Positions 50,969-59,822 of a DNA stretch of 64,000 bases are shown here, piece after piece; the first letter of the stretch is position 1; each line of letters begins with the position of its first letter. The notes below the pieces were generated by a model. The model was not told the DNA's origin. It searched no databases and saw nothing but the letters and a program-made list of their open reading frames with translations. The DNA comes from Streptomyces griseoruber (GTDB lineage Bacteria > Actinomycetota > Actinomycetes > Streptomycetales > Streptomycetaceae): assembly GCF_001514205.1 (NCBI RefSeq), contig NZ_KQ948764.1:815882-879881 (forward strand). Direction: 5' to 3'. A program made the translations under genes and the position numbers.

Positions 50969-51958
50969 GTGCAGACACTCGACGTCATCGTCCACACGAT
51001 CTCCCTCGCCTCCGGCACCAGCCTCAGTTACGAACTCCGGGCGGCGGACGGCGGGACCCTGCCGTCCTTCGAGGCCGGCGCCCACATCGACGTTCATCTC
51101 GGGCCCTCCCTCGTCCGTCAGTATTCCCTGTGCAACTCCCCCCGGGAAAAAGGCCGTTACCTGATCTGCGTACGGCGCGACGACACCGGCCGGGGCGGCT
51201 CCCGCACCCTGCACCGCGACCTCACCGTGGGCCGACGGCTACGGATCTCGCCCCCGCGCAACCACTTCCCGCTCGTGACGGCCGAGCATCACGTGCTCGT
51301 CGCGGGCGGCATCGGCATCACACCCCTGCTGTCGATGGCCGAAGCCCTGGCCGCGCGGGGAGCGTCGTTCGTCCTGCACCACTACACCTCCAGCGCGGCG
51401 GAGGCCCCTCTCCTGGAGCGGCTCCAGACGTCCGCTCTCGGCGAGCGGACAGTAGTCCACCACAGCGACCAGGGGGACACCGCCCGCGCGGGGCTGCCCG
51501 CCGAACTCCTGGTCCCGGAACCGGACACGGCCGTCTATGTCTGCGGGCCCGAGGGCTTCATGACGCACGTCGTGGCCAAGGCGACCGCTGCGGGCTGGCA
51601 GCCCGGCCAGCTTCACACCGAACGCTTCGCCCCGGGGGCTCCGCCATCCACCGGAGGCGGAGAGGGAGACGCAGCGAAAGCCGAAGCCGCCACCGCGTTC
51701 ACCGTACGGATCGCGAGCACCGGCACCGCCTATCCCGTCCCCGCCGACCGCACCATCGCCGAGGTCCTCACCGCCCAGGGCGTCGAGGTCGAGCTCTCCT
51801 GCGAGCAGGGCATCTGCGGCGCCTGCCTCACCACCGTCCTGGCCGGCGAACCCGACCACCGCGACGAGGTCCAGACCCCCGACGAGCGCGCGGCCAACGA
51901 CCGGATCACCGTCTGCTGCTCCCGCGCCCGCACCCCCGAACTCCTCCTCGACCTGTGA
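50969..51958 (+). CDS. PDR/VanB-type ferredoxin reductase
   Basis: From GTG 50969 the protein is 329 residues. It has a flavin domain with RQYSLCNSP, a NAD domain with LVAGGIGITPLLSMAEAL and YVCGPEGFM, then a C-terminal plant-type [2Fe-2S] domain with CEQGICGACLTTVLAG and a fourth Cys (TVCCSRA). This is the one-protein reductase that passes electrons from NADH through flavin and iron-sulfur to a Rieske oxygenase. It is in one operon with the oxygenase and ends in a strong hairpin terminator. Confidence 0.92.
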   Translation: MQTLDVIVHTISLASGTSLSYELRAADGGTLPSFEAGAHIDVHLGPSLVRQYSLCNSPREKGRYLICVRRDDTGRGGSRTLHRDLTVGRRLRISPPRNHFPLVTAEHHVLVAGGIGITPLLSMAEALAARGASFVLHHYTSSAAEAPLLERLQTSALGERTVVHHSDQGDTARAGLPAELLVPEPDTAVYVCGPEGFMTHVVAKATAAGWQPGQLHTERFAPGAPPSTGGGEGDAAKAEAATAFTVRIASTGTAYPVPADRTIAEVLTAQGVEVELSCEQGICGACLTTVLAGEPDHRDEVQTPDERAANDRITVCCSRARTPELLLDL

Positions 51959-51990
51959 CCCGGGATCCCTGATCCCAGGTCACAGGTCGA
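51948..51990 (+). terminator. Long-stem terminator after the reductase gene
   Basis: A stem of about 20 bases (TCGACCTGTGACCCGGGATC from 51948) pairs with 51971-51990 with one mismatch and a three-base loop. The reductase stop codon lies inside the left arm. It separates the oxygenase pair from the importer genes, which therefore need their own promoter or readthrough. Confidence 0.85.
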
Positions 51991-52070
51991 CCGGAGACCG
52001 GCCCGGCCTGTCCGGGCCACGCCCCACCCATGTGCCGGTGCCCACCCGGCCAGTGAAAGGAAAGCGCGCC

Positions 52071-53180
52071 ATGACCAGAAGTACGAACAGTGACGGCAGA
52101 GCGTTCGCCGCCGCCACCGACCGCCGTCTCTTCCTCAGGCGGGGACTGCAGCTGGGCGGTGCCGCGCTGCTCGGCGGCCCGCTGCTCGCCGCGTGCGGCG
52201 GTTCCGACTCGTCGTCCTCGGCCTCCTCCCCCACGGCCTCCGGTTCCAAGAGTTTCGGTGAACTGACGCTTCGGCTGTCCTGGATCAAGAACGTCGAGTT
52301 CGCGGGCAGCTACATCGCGGACAGCAAGGGCTACTACACGGACGAGGGCTTCTCGAAGGTCACGCTGATCGGCGGCGGGCCGTCCGCGACGCCGATGGAG
52401 ACGGACGTCGTCACCAAGAAGGCACTCGTGGCAATCAGCGCCCCCGACATCACAGGCGCGGCCGTCGCCAAGGGCGCGCCACTGAAGATCATCGGTGCGC
52501 AATACCAGAAGAACCCGTTCTGCATCATGTCGATGGCCAAGGCGCCGATCGCCAAGCCGGAGGACATGTACGGCAAGAAGATCGGTGTCCAGGCGGGCAA
52601 CGAGTCCGTGTGGGCGGCGTACATCAAGGCGACCGGGCTGGACGCATCGAAGATCACGAAGGTGCCGGTGCAGTTCGACCCGCTGCCTCTGACCCAGGGC
52701 ACCGTCGACGGCTGGTTCTCCTTCGTGACGAACGAGCCGAACGCGCTGCGCCTGAAGGGCTTCAAGGTCGCCACGATGCTGCTCGCCGACACCGGCTACC
52801 CGCTGGTCTCGGAGACGTACTGCGTCCGCCAGGACACCATCGACAAGCAGCGCGACCTGCTCAAGGCGTTCCTGCGCGCGGAGATCAAGGGCTGGAAGGC
52901 GAACATCGCCGACCCGGCGCTCGGCGCGAAGCTCGCGGCCGAGACGTACGGCAAGGGGCTCGGGCTGACGACCGAGGAGCAGACCCTTGAGTCCAAGGAC
53001 GAGAGCGAGCTGATGGTGAGCGCCGACACCAAGAAGAACGGCCTGTTCATGGTCACGCAGGCACTGATCGACGAGAACATCAAGACGCTGAAGTACGGCG
53101 GCCTCGACATCACCGCCGCCAAGCTCTTCGACCTCTCGATCCTCGAAGAGGTCTACAAGGAAAACCCCAGCCTCATCTAA
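52071..53180 (+). CDS. NMT1/SsuA-like ABC substrate-binding lipoprotein
   Basis: From ATG 52071 (AAAGGAAAG ahead) the protein is 369 residues. It has a twin-arginine-like signal (DRRLFLRRGLQLGGAALLGG) and a lipobox (LLAACGG). The mature part (LTLRLSWIKNVEFAGSYIAD, KGYYTDEGFSKVTLIGGGPS, DPLPLTQGTVDGWFSFVTNE) is of the NMT1/THI5-SsuA type, which binds sulfonates, thiamine precursors, nitrate or N-heterocycles. It is followed by the ATPase and two permeases of the same NitT/TauT class. Confidence 0.88.
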   Translation: MTRSTNSDGRAFAAATDRRLFLRRGLQLGGAALLGGPLLAACGGSDSSSSASSPTASGSKSFGELTLRLSWIKNVEFAGSYIADSKGYYTDEGFSKVTLIGGGPSATPMETDVVTKKALVAISAPDITGAAVAKGAPLKIIGAQYQKNPFCIMSMAKAPIAKPEDMYGKKIGVQAGNESVWAAYIKATGLDASKITKVPVQFDPLPLTQGTVDGWFSFVTNEPNALRLKGFKVATMLLADTGYPLVSETYCVRQDTIDKQRDLLKAFLRAEIKGWKANIADPALGAKLAAETYGKGLGLTTEEQTLESKDESELMVSADTKKNGLFMVTQALIDENIKTLKYGGLDITAAKLFDLSILEEVYKENPSLI

Positions 53181-53264
53181 GGCCCCCGGCGGTACCGGTG
53201 CGGCCCCGTCGTCCCGCCGGTACCTGCTTCCCGTACCCGCACCGCACACAGAGGTCACCATCTG

Positions 53265-54125
53265 ATGAGTACCGCAGCAGCCGTTCCCGAGCCATCCGAC
53301 GACTCGGGAGGCCCAGCCCATGCCGGCACCGGGCTGTCCCTGCGCGGGCTGAGCAAGGAGTTCAAGCTCGGCCGACAGCGCGTACCCGCACTGGCCGGCG
53401 TCGATCTGGACACGGCCGAGGGCCAGTTCCTGTCGCTGCTCGGGCCGTCGGGCTGCGGCAAGTCGACCGTCCTGCGGATCCTCGCCGGGCTCGACAGCCC
53501 GACCTCCGGTACGGCCCTCGTACACGGCGAGGACCCGGAGGCGGCCCGCAAACGGCACCACCTGGGCATAGCCTTCCAGGACGCCGCGCTGCTGCCGTGG
53601 CGCTCGGTCGCCGCCAACATCCGGCTCCCGCTGGAGATCAGCGGCATCAAACCCGACCCGGCAGCGATCTCCGACCTCATCAAGCTGGTCGGCCTCGAAG
53701 GCTTCGAGAAGGCCCGCCCCGCCCAGCTCTCCGGCGGCATGCGGCAACGCGTCGCCATCGCCCGCTCGCTGGTCGTCGACCCCAAGGTGCTGCTGCTGGA
53801 CGAACCGTTCGGCGCACTGGACGACATGACCCGTCAGCGGCTCAACCTCGAACTCCAGCGCATCTGGCAGGCCCGCTCGGTGACCACCCTGCTCGTCACC
53901 CACTCCATCAACGAGGCCGTGCTGCTCAGCGACACCGTCGCCGTCATGTCCCCGCGGCCCGGCCGGATCGTGGAGGTCGTCACCATCGACCTGCCTCGGC
54001 CACGTACCCCGGAGATGATGCGCTCGCCCGAGTTCCACGCCTACGCCGACCAGTTGTCGGAACTCCTGTTCGGCCGCGCCGACGCCTCCGCCGACGCCCC
54101 CGATCCCGCGGCGGTGGCGTCATGA
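53265..54125 (+). CDS. NitT/TauT-type ABC importer ATPase
   Basis: This 286-residue protein has GPSGCGKST (Walker A), the Q loop [13 protein letters not shown], signature [15 protein letters not shown], Walker [14 protein letters not shown] and the switch His in [13 protein letters not shown]. The LPWRSV stretch after the Q loop is typical of the SsuB/TauB class. Its stop overlaps the next start (ATGA at 54122), so the importer is made as a unit. Confidence 0.93.
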   Translation: MSTAAAVPEPSDDSGGPAHAGTGLSLRGLSKEFKLGRQRVPALAGVDLDTAEGQFLSLLGPSGCGKSTVLRILAGLDSPTSGTALVHGEDPEAARKRHHLGIAFQDAALLPWRSVAANIRLPLEISGIKPDPAAISDLIKLVGLEGFEKARPAQLSGGMRQRVAIARSLVVDPKVLLLDEPFGALDDMTRQRLNLELQRIWQARSVTTLLVTHSINEAVLLSDTVAVMSPRPGRIVEVVTIDLPRPRTPEMMRSPEFHAYADQLSELLFGRADASADAPDPAAVAS

Positions 54126-54901
54126 GTGCGCGGCGTTCCGCCTGGACCGGCGGGGCCATCGGCATCACCGCTCTGATCGGAGCGTGGTCGCTGCTGTCCA
54201 CCACGGTCGTCAGCACCGGGGACGGCGTGCCCACCCCGTGGGCGGTCGTGGCGAGCGTGTTCGACGACGGCTGGTCCTTCTACAGCCCGCATGTCACGCA
54301 GACCGTGGGCGAGGCCCTGACCGGGTATCTGGTCGGCAACGGGCTGGCGCTGGGCCTGGCGGTGCTGGTGCTCCTGGTGCCCGTACTGGAGCGGGTGATC
54401 ACGCAGATCGCGGTGGCCTCCTACTGCCTGCCCATCGTGGCGATCGGCCCGATCCTGTCCCTCGTCCTGGACGGAGACAAGCCGATGTCCGCGATGGCCG
54501 GGCTGTCCGTCTTCTTCACCACCCTCATCGGCGCACTGCTCGGGCTGCGCTCGGCCGACCCGGCCACGCTCGACCTGGTACGCGCCTACGGCGGCGGCCG
54601 CTGGCAGCAGATGCTGCGGGTCCGCCTGATCGCCGCACTGCCCAGCACACTGGCCGCACTCAAGATCGCCGGTCCGGCGGCGCTGCTCGGCGCGATCATC
54701 GGCGAGTACCTCGGCCGGGTCGACAGCGGCCTCGGCATCGCCATGACCATCGCCCAGCAGCAGCTCGACGTGCCCCGCACCTGGGGCATCGCCCTGGTCT
54801 CGGGAGCGGTGGCAGGCCTCGCGTACAGCGCGGTCGGGATCGTCACCCGCTACGCCCTGCCGTGGTCGCGCACGACGACAGTGGAAGGCGGACACGCATG
54901 A
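54122..54901 (+). CDS. NitT/TauT-type ABC permease, first subunit
   Basis: The 259-residue protein has about six helices ([40 protein letters not shown] and on). The EAA-type coupling loop appears as [20 protein letters not shown], before [20 protein letters not shown] and [14 protein letters not shown]. This is the binding-protein-dependent permease class. Both ends overlap neighbouring genes by four bases. It should form a heterodimer with the next permease. Confidence 0.9.
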   Translation: MSARRSAWTGGAIGITALIGAWSLLSTTVVSTGDGVPTPWAVVASVFDDGWSFYSPHVTQTVGEALTGYLVGNGLALGLAVLVLLVPVLERVITQIAVASYCLPIVAIGPILSLVLDGDKPMSAMAGLSVFFTTLIGALLGLRSADPATLDLVRAYGGGRWQQMLRVRLIAALPSTLAALKIAGPAALLGAIIGEYLGRVDSGLGIAMTIAQQQLDVPRTWGIALVSGAVAGLAYSAVGIVTRYALPWSRTTTVEGGHA

Positions 54902-55731
54902 GCACCGCAACCCAGACACGGACGGCCCCCGCGCTGCGCTTCGCGGCGGGCGTGCTGCGCCCGCTGCTGAACGTGATCGTGACGATGACGGCCGTCATCG
55001 TCCTGTGGATCGCCTTCCTGCAGGTCTACGACCTGGACCCGCTGGTGGCCAAGTCGCCGGTCGACATATTCCACTACCTGTTCACGGGCGCGGACGCGGG
55101 CGCCCACCGCTCCCTGGTCTCCTCCGGTCTGGGCCGCACGCTGCTGGACGCCGGGTTCGGCTTCGTCGCCGGGCTGGCGGCGGCGGTGGGCGTGGCGGTC
55201 GTCTTCGTCCTCCTCCGGAGCGTCGAGCAGGCCCTGCTGCCGATGGCCGTCGTCGTACGCTCCGTGCCCCTGGTGGCGATGACCCCGCTCATCACGCTCA
55301 TCTTCGGCCGCGGCCTGATGGCCACCACCGTCATCAGCGGCCTGATCGTCTTCTTCCCCGCCCTGGTCACCATGACCTTCGGCCTGCGCTCCGCCTCCCG
55401 CCAGGCCGCCGACCTGTGCCGCGCGTACGGCGCCGGGGACTGGACCATCGCCCGCAAGGTCATGCTGCCCAGCGCGGTCCCCGCGTTCTTCGCCAGCGCA
55501 CGCATCGGCGTCCCCGGAGCCCTGATCGGCGCGATGCTCGCCGAATGGCTCTCCACCGGACAAGGCCTCGGCTACGCCATGCTCAAGGACTCCTCCACCT
55601 TCGACTACGACCACCTCTGGGCCTCGGTCGCCGTCCTCACCGCCGTGTCCGCACTGGCGTACAACATCATCGCGGCCATCGAGACCGTCGCCCTGGCCCG
55701 CTTCGCGCCCAACATCCGCCCGGGCACCTGA
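54898..55731 (+). CDS. NitT/TauT-type ABC permease, second subunit
   Basis: The 277-residue protein has an N-terminal helix (NVIVTMTAVIVLWIAFLQVY) and a core with LAAAVGVAVVFVLLRSVEQA, VPLVAMTPLITLIFGRGLMA and the EAA loop ADLCRAYGAGDWTIARKVML, then MLAEWLSTGQGLGYAM. It pairs with the upstream permease and ATPase. Two different permease genes in one NitT/TauT importer mean a heterodimeric channel. Confidence 0.9.
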   Translation: MSTATQTRTAPALRFAAGVLRPLLNVIVTMTAVIVLWIAFLQVYDLDPLVAKSPVDIFHYLFTGADAGAHRSLVSSGLGRTLLDAGFGFVAGLAAAVGVAVVFVLLRSVEQALLPMAVVVRSVPLVAMTPLITLIFGRGLMATTVISGLIVFFPALVTMTFGLRSASRQAADLCRAYGAGDWTIARKVMLPSAVPAFFASARIGVPGALIGAMLAEWLSTGQGLGYAMLKDSSTFDYDHLWASVAVLTAVSALAYNIIAAIETVALARFAPNIRPGT

Positions 55732-55763
55732 CCCCATCCGGCCCACGACTGGAGACCTGCTCA

Positions 55764-56378
55764 ATGGATGCCTCCGCCCTCGCCACGACGTTCGGCGCCC
55801 AGCTCCCCGCATGGGTGCTGACCGAGCTGGCCGGCGTGCCCGAGACCCTGCCCACCGACGAGGACCGCGTCCGTCTCACCAACCGGCTCGCTGAACGCAA
55901 CCACCAGGAGGACACCGGCGGCCCGTTCGCCGCCCTGGTCGTCGAGACGGGGACCGGACGACTCGTGTCGGCCGGCGTCAACCTCGTACTGTCCTCAGGT
56001 CTCTCCTCCACCCACGCCGAGGTCGTCGCCGTCTCCCTCGCGCAGACCCGGCTGGGCGTATGGGACCTCGGCGCCCCTGGCGGCCCTGATCTTGAACTGG
56101 TCGTCAACTGGCGCCCCTGCGCCATGTGTTACGGCGCCGCGATGTGGTCCGGAATCCGGCGTCTGGTCATCGCCGGAGAAGGTCCCGAGGTGGAACGACT
56201 CACCGGCTTCGACGAGGGCCCCATGCGCGAGGACTGGGCTGAGCAGTTCGAGCAGCGTGGCATCCAGGTCGTGTCCGGCGTGCTTCGTGACGAGGCAGTC
56301 ACGGTCTTCCAAACCTATGGTGAACGCGAGGATGCCGTCATCTACAACGCGCGCGGATCCGTGACCGTCACCCCGTAG
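55764..56378 (+). CDS. Guanine-deaminase-like nucleoside/base deaminase
   Basis: The 204-residue protein starts at ATG 55764 (GGAGA ahead). It has the cytidine-deaminase-fold zinc site: His84-Ala85-Glu86 in SSTHAEVVAV and Cys119/Cys122 in WRPCAMCYGAAMWSG. The length and the later EDWAEQFEQRGIQVVSGVL fit tRNA-adenosine/guanine-deaminase-like stand-alone enzymes acting on free bases. It is 32 bases after the second permease gene and likely acts on the imported compound or its oxidation product, releasing ammonia. The exact base is unknown. Confidence 0.88.
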   Translation: MDASALATTFGAQLPAWVLTELAGVPETLPTDEDRVRLTNRLAERNHQEDTGGPFAALVVETGTGRLVSAGVNLVLSSGLSSTHAEVVAVSLAQTRLGVWDLGAPGGPDLELVVNWRPCAMCYGAAMWSGIRRLVIAGEGPEVERLTGFDEGPMREDWAEQFEQRGIQVVSGVLRDEAVTVFQTYGEREDAVIYNARGSVTVTP

Positions 56379-56584
56379 CCGGCCCGGGTCGCGTCCCCGA
56401 CCAGCAGACCGATCACGGCGGCGCCGACGCCGACGGTCAGGGTCCAGCCTTCCAGGTAGTGGTCGTGGTCGAAACGGACGACACCTTCATGGAAGTTCTC
56501 GGTGCCGAAGCCGACCGACCCGCTCCTCGCCACCGTGTGCGCCGCGCCGAACCATGTCCTGCTCAGCACCAGGGAATACGGCAC
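56342..56584 (-). pseudogene. Possible membrane protein remnant
   Basis: The minus strand encodes up to 80 residues ending HYLEGWTLTVGVGAAVIGLL and VGDATRAGYGVTVTD, with one clear membrane helix. The stop overlaps the end of the deaminase gene by 37 bases. Upstream the frame is plain (WFGAAHTVARSGSVGFGTEN). It may be a small membrane protein or the tail of a lost one; I do not recognise a family. Confidence 0.35.
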
Positions 56585-57058
56585 AACCCCTGGACACCCT
56601 GGCCGACCGGTTGCCAGGCCGTGCCCACGCGGCGGGATCCGTACCGGGCGCGGTCGGCTGAGCCGACCCGCGGCAGATCACGCGCGAAGTAGCCTGCGTC
56701 GCCAACGTCCATGCCGACGACCAGGAGACACAACTGGAGCCAGGCCGCCGCTACCCGGGCGGGGCACTGCACGGACCGCGCACGTGAGCCGCCGACGGCA
56801 GAACTGCTACGACAAGACCGCATGCCCCCGTTCCTCTCGACGACGGCCTTCTCCTGCGCACCCCGGCCGCATGGCTTCGGAAAATCGCCGCTGACGCCGT
56901 AGGGCCGTTTCCTCTTGGGGATTTTCACTGCCCCCGGGCCCGCGCACCAGGGGCACCCGCATTCGCGCTGCCTCCGGTGCCGGCCCGGACACAGTCACCC
57001 GGACGGTGAGCGACGACCTCGATCGCTCACTCCGCCGCAGGTCAGAAGCCTGCAAAGG
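56585..57058. other. Gap without a recognised gene
   Basis: Only short frames occur, with Arg/Pro-rich shadow-like composition. No repeat or hairpin of note was found until the tRNA fragment at 57059. Confidence 0.4.
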
Positions 57059-57103
57059 TGGGGCGGGTGGGACTCGAACCCACGGCCGACGGATCATGAG
57101 TCC
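57059..57103 (-). tRNA. 3' half of a tRNA (anticodon CAT), probable attachment-site remnant
   Basis: On the minus strand the sequence GGACTCATGATCC holds an anticodon loop CTCATGA. A complete T arm follows (GTGGG-TTCGAGT-CCCAC), then the acceptor strand CCGCCCC and discriminator A. The 5' half (acceptor 5' strand and D arm) is absent; a tandem repeat stands in its place. A full tRNA is therefore not encoded. Integrating elements use tRNA 3' ends as attachment sites and leave such halves behind. Confidence 0.65.
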
Positions 57104-57112
57104 TTTGAGGAT

Positions 57113-57146
57113 CTTGACGACCCTTGACGACCCTTGACGACCCTTG
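57113..57146 (+). repeat. 10-base tandem repeat beside the tRNA fragment
   Basis: CTTGACGACC is repeated three times without change (57113-57142) and followed by CTTG. It begins ten bases from the tRNA half. The next about 260 bases, to 57409, hold no recognisable gene. Confidence 0.9.
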
Positions 57147-57409
57147 CCGGTTCACGCCGTTCTTGCAGGTCAGACGTGCTGATCCGAGTCAGCCTGTGCA
57201 CGATCCTGTCCACCGGACTGCGCATGGACCTGGGTCGCAGCGTGCCGATCGGATCAACCGAGGACGACCAGGATCACGGCCTGGCGGAACGCAACGGTGG
57301 TGTTGAGTTCCGGGGGCTGCGGAGATCTTGCTTTGAGCTTGGTGACGCGCTCCGTCCGCGTTCTGGCGGCCTTCGGCGCACTCATCGACGCATGGACGTG
57401 CGAACCCAT

Positions 57410-58159
57410 CTACGCCGGTTCGGTGAACTGGTCGAACACCATCACGGCGGCGCGGGTGGCGAGGGACCAGCGGTCCTCTCCTTCCGGGTCCTCCAGGTTG
57501 GGGTGTCCGGCGATCCAGCGCATGTGGAAACCGTCAAGCAGGGCGGCGATGGTGGTGGCAAGGTGTTCGACCTTGTAAGGCGCGCGCATGCGCAGCCCGT
57601 AGACGTCCAGCAGCGTCCGATACGCCTCGCAGGCGACCTCGGTGAACGACTCGCCGTAGTGCCCCAGGGCGTCGCGGACGCGGGGGTTGGCGGCGCTGGC
57701 GTAGAAGCCGAGCAGCACGCGGTAGATCGGGTCCACGCGATGGTTCTCGTGGTTGTCCGTCAGGACGTCGTTGAGAGCCTCCTGCCAGGTCGTGCCACTG
57801 TCGACCGCCTCCTTGAAACGACGGACGCTCTCCGGCAGCCCCGGGACCAGTTCAGCCTGTCGGCCGGTGAGGTGGAAGAGGAGATCCGCCTGGAAGTCGG
57901 CCTGCGCGGGCCAGATCTGGTAGATGGATCCGGTCGTGATCGCCGGTGCTGTGTCGTCGCCCAGTCGCTCCCGCATGATGCGGGTGGCTTCCTCGGTGAC
58001 CCGCTTGACGCGGATATGAGCAAGGGCCGCGGAGACGGCCGCCTCACTCGTGTCGGAGGTGCCGGCGCAGACGAGCTTGGTGGCCGCTTCCAGCATGAGG
58101 GCCCGGGTCTCTTCGGGTGAGCGCCGAGGGAGCCTGCGTCTCACGGCGTCCGCCGTCAT
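57410..58159 (-). CDS. TetR-like transcriptional regulator
   Basis: From ATG 58159 (GGAGGGGAAGG ahead; ATG 58180 less likely) the protein is 249 residues. The head reads RRLPRRSPEETRALMLEAAT, VKRVTEEATRIMRERLGDDT and GSIYQIWPAQADFQADLLFH, a divergent TetR helix-turn-helix with an insertion of about 20 residues between the first helix and the recognition part. The C-terminal helices carry RVLLGFYASAANPRVRDALG. It is divergent from the Liv-type importer operon starting at 58424 and is its probable regulator. Confidence 0.75.
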   Translation of the reverse strand: MTADAVRRRLPRRSPEETRALMLEAATKLVCAGTSDTSEAAVSAALAHIRVKRVTEEATRIMRERLGDDTAPAITTGSIYQIWPAQADFQADLLFHLTGRQAELVPGLPESVRRFKEAVDSGTTWQEALNDVLTDNHENHRVDPIYRVLLGFYASAANPRVRDALGHYGESFTEVACEAYRTLLDVYGLRMRAPYKVEHLATTIAALLDGFHMRWIAGHPNLEDPEGEDRWSLATRAAVMVFDQFTEPA

Positions 58160-58423
58160 GTCCTTCCCCTCCCATTGCATGATCGTTAATTCGGTGTGAA
58201 CCGGGGCGTTGACAGGGTGCCAGCGTACACCTAGATTCCCGATCCGTAAGAAAGTTACGAAACTCGGAAGCCGCCAATCACCTGGCCTTTCGAAGTTCTC
58301 GGGCTGGTCCGAGACACCGGTCACCCCAGTGCGCCCGCCTGCCTTCCTCTGCCTTCCGTGCTCTCCCCGCATGCCGTGCCAGGCACCGCCGCCCTGCCGT
58401 TTTCCGATCCAGGAGGATCCCGC

Positions 58424-59737
58424 ATGCCCGTAACCTCACGTCCTCTGAGACTCGGCCTCGTCTCCGCCGCCATGGCGCCCCTGCTGGGCGTCGCCGCATG
58501 CGGCGGATCTGGCACCAACGCCCCCGCATCGACCGGCACCTCCGGGGGTGGCTCCTCCGCAAAGGCGGAGTCCCGCCAGGCGAGTGACGTCGTGACCGAC
58601 TACCTCGCCTACGTCGGCGGAAAGGCGGGCAAGGCCGACGCCGGCCTCGAACCGGTCACCCTGGGCTGGGTGAACGTCGAGGGCGGCCCCGGCGGCAACC
58701 CCGAAGCCACCCTGGGCGCCCGCGCCGCCGTGAAGTACGTCAACGACACGTTGGGCGGTATCGGCGGGCACCCGCTGAAACTGAACGTCTGCACGGTCGT
58801 GTCCGCCGAGGAGGAGGGGCAGAAATGCGGCCAGCAACTGCTCGGCGACAAGGAAGTCTCTGCCATCGGCGCGGGCAACCTCTACCTCGGAGACGCCTCC
58901 TTCAACTCCGTGATCGCGGGGAAGAAGCCCGTGCTGGTCGGAGTGGCGACCGGCCCGACCATGCCCACCGCGAAGAACACCTTCAGCACGTTCGGCGACC
59001 TGCCGCACATCTTCGGCACCTGGGGCACGTATGCCCGTGACGTGCTGAAGGCGAAGACCGCGGCGGTGATCCACACGAACACGCCCGGCGACAAGATCGC
59101 CTCCGGGGCTGCTGTGAAGGGCCTGGAAGCCGCCGGCCTGAAGGTGAAGTCCGTCGGATTCGACGCGCAGTCCACCGACCTGATCGGCCCGGTCACCGCG
59201 GCCGGGGCGAACACCGCGGATGTCGTGGTGCCCATCTCCATCGGTGGCGGATGCGTCGGGATCGCCAAGGCACTGAAGCAGCTCAGTGTCACCAAGCCGG
59301 TGGTCTCCACGCCGCTGTGCATGTCCCCCGATGTCGCCCAGGGTCTCGGAGGGGACCTGCCCACCTGGACGTACGGCGTCGCCCAGACGCTGCCGATGGA
59401 CTCCTCGGCCGCCGACTCCCAGGCGTTCCTGAAGGCCTCGGCTCAGGCGGGGCTGGGCAAGGACGACCAGTCCAAGGTCTTCGCGCCGCTGGGCTGGAGC
59501 ACTGTCCTGACGTACGCGAAGGTGCTCAACGCCATCGGCCCGGACAAGATCACTCCCGCGTCGGTGACCGAGCAGCTCAAGAAGTTCCCCGGGCCGGTCG
59601 TCATGGGCGCCGCAGAGGTCAAGTGCGGCAAGTACCCGGACGCCCCCGCCGTCTGCAACGACCAGGCGAGGTTCTACCAGTACGAGGGCAAGGGCCAGTT
59701 CAAGCCCCTGACCGACTGGATCCGCCCGCCCCGGTGA
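58424..59737 (+). CDS. Branched-chain-amino-acid-type ABC substrate-binding lipoprotein
   Basis: From ATG 58424 (AGGAGG ahead) the protein is 437 residues with a signal and lipobox (LGVAACGG). The core has VTLGWVNVEGGPGGNPEATL, GARAAVKYVNDTLGGIGGHP and LKLNVCTVVSAEEEGQKCGQ. This is the Leu/Ile/Val-binding-protein-like fold (type I periplasmic). Such proteins bind amino acids, amides, urea or aromatic acids; the ligand is open. It heads a five-gene operon with the permease, two ATPases and a hydrolase. Confidence 0.9.
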   Translation: MPVTSRPLRLGLVSAAMAPLLGVAACGGSGTNAPASTGTSGGGSSAKAESRQASDVVTDYLAYVGGKAGKADAGLEPVTLGWVNVEGGPGGNPEATLGARAAVKYVNDTLGGIGGHPLKLNVCTVVSAEEEGQKCGQQLLGDKEVSAIGAGNLYLGDASFNSVIAGKKPVLVGVATGPTMPTAKNTFSTFGDLPHIFGTWGTYARDVLKAKTAAVIHTNTPGDKIASGAAVKGLEAAGLKVKSVGFDAQSTDLIGPVTAAGANTADVVVPISIGGGCVGIAKALKQLSVTKPVVSTPLCMSPDVAQGLGGDLPTWTYGVAQTLPMDSSAADSQAFLKASAQAGLGKDDQSKVFAPLGWSTVLTYAKVLNAIGPDKITPASVTEQLKKFPGPVVMGAAEVKCGKYPDAPAVCNDQARFYQYEGKGQFKPLTDWIRPPR

Positions 59738-59822
59738 GACCCGCCCGCCCCCGCCGCCGCTGAGGCCGCACGCCCTCGCGGGACGCAGCCTCAGCAGCGC
59801 GGATTCGCGGATTCGCGGACTC

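Noticed and set aside
57059..57103. Functional tRNA-Met
   Set aside because: The acceptor 5' strand and D arm are absent, so it cannot fold into a tRNA.
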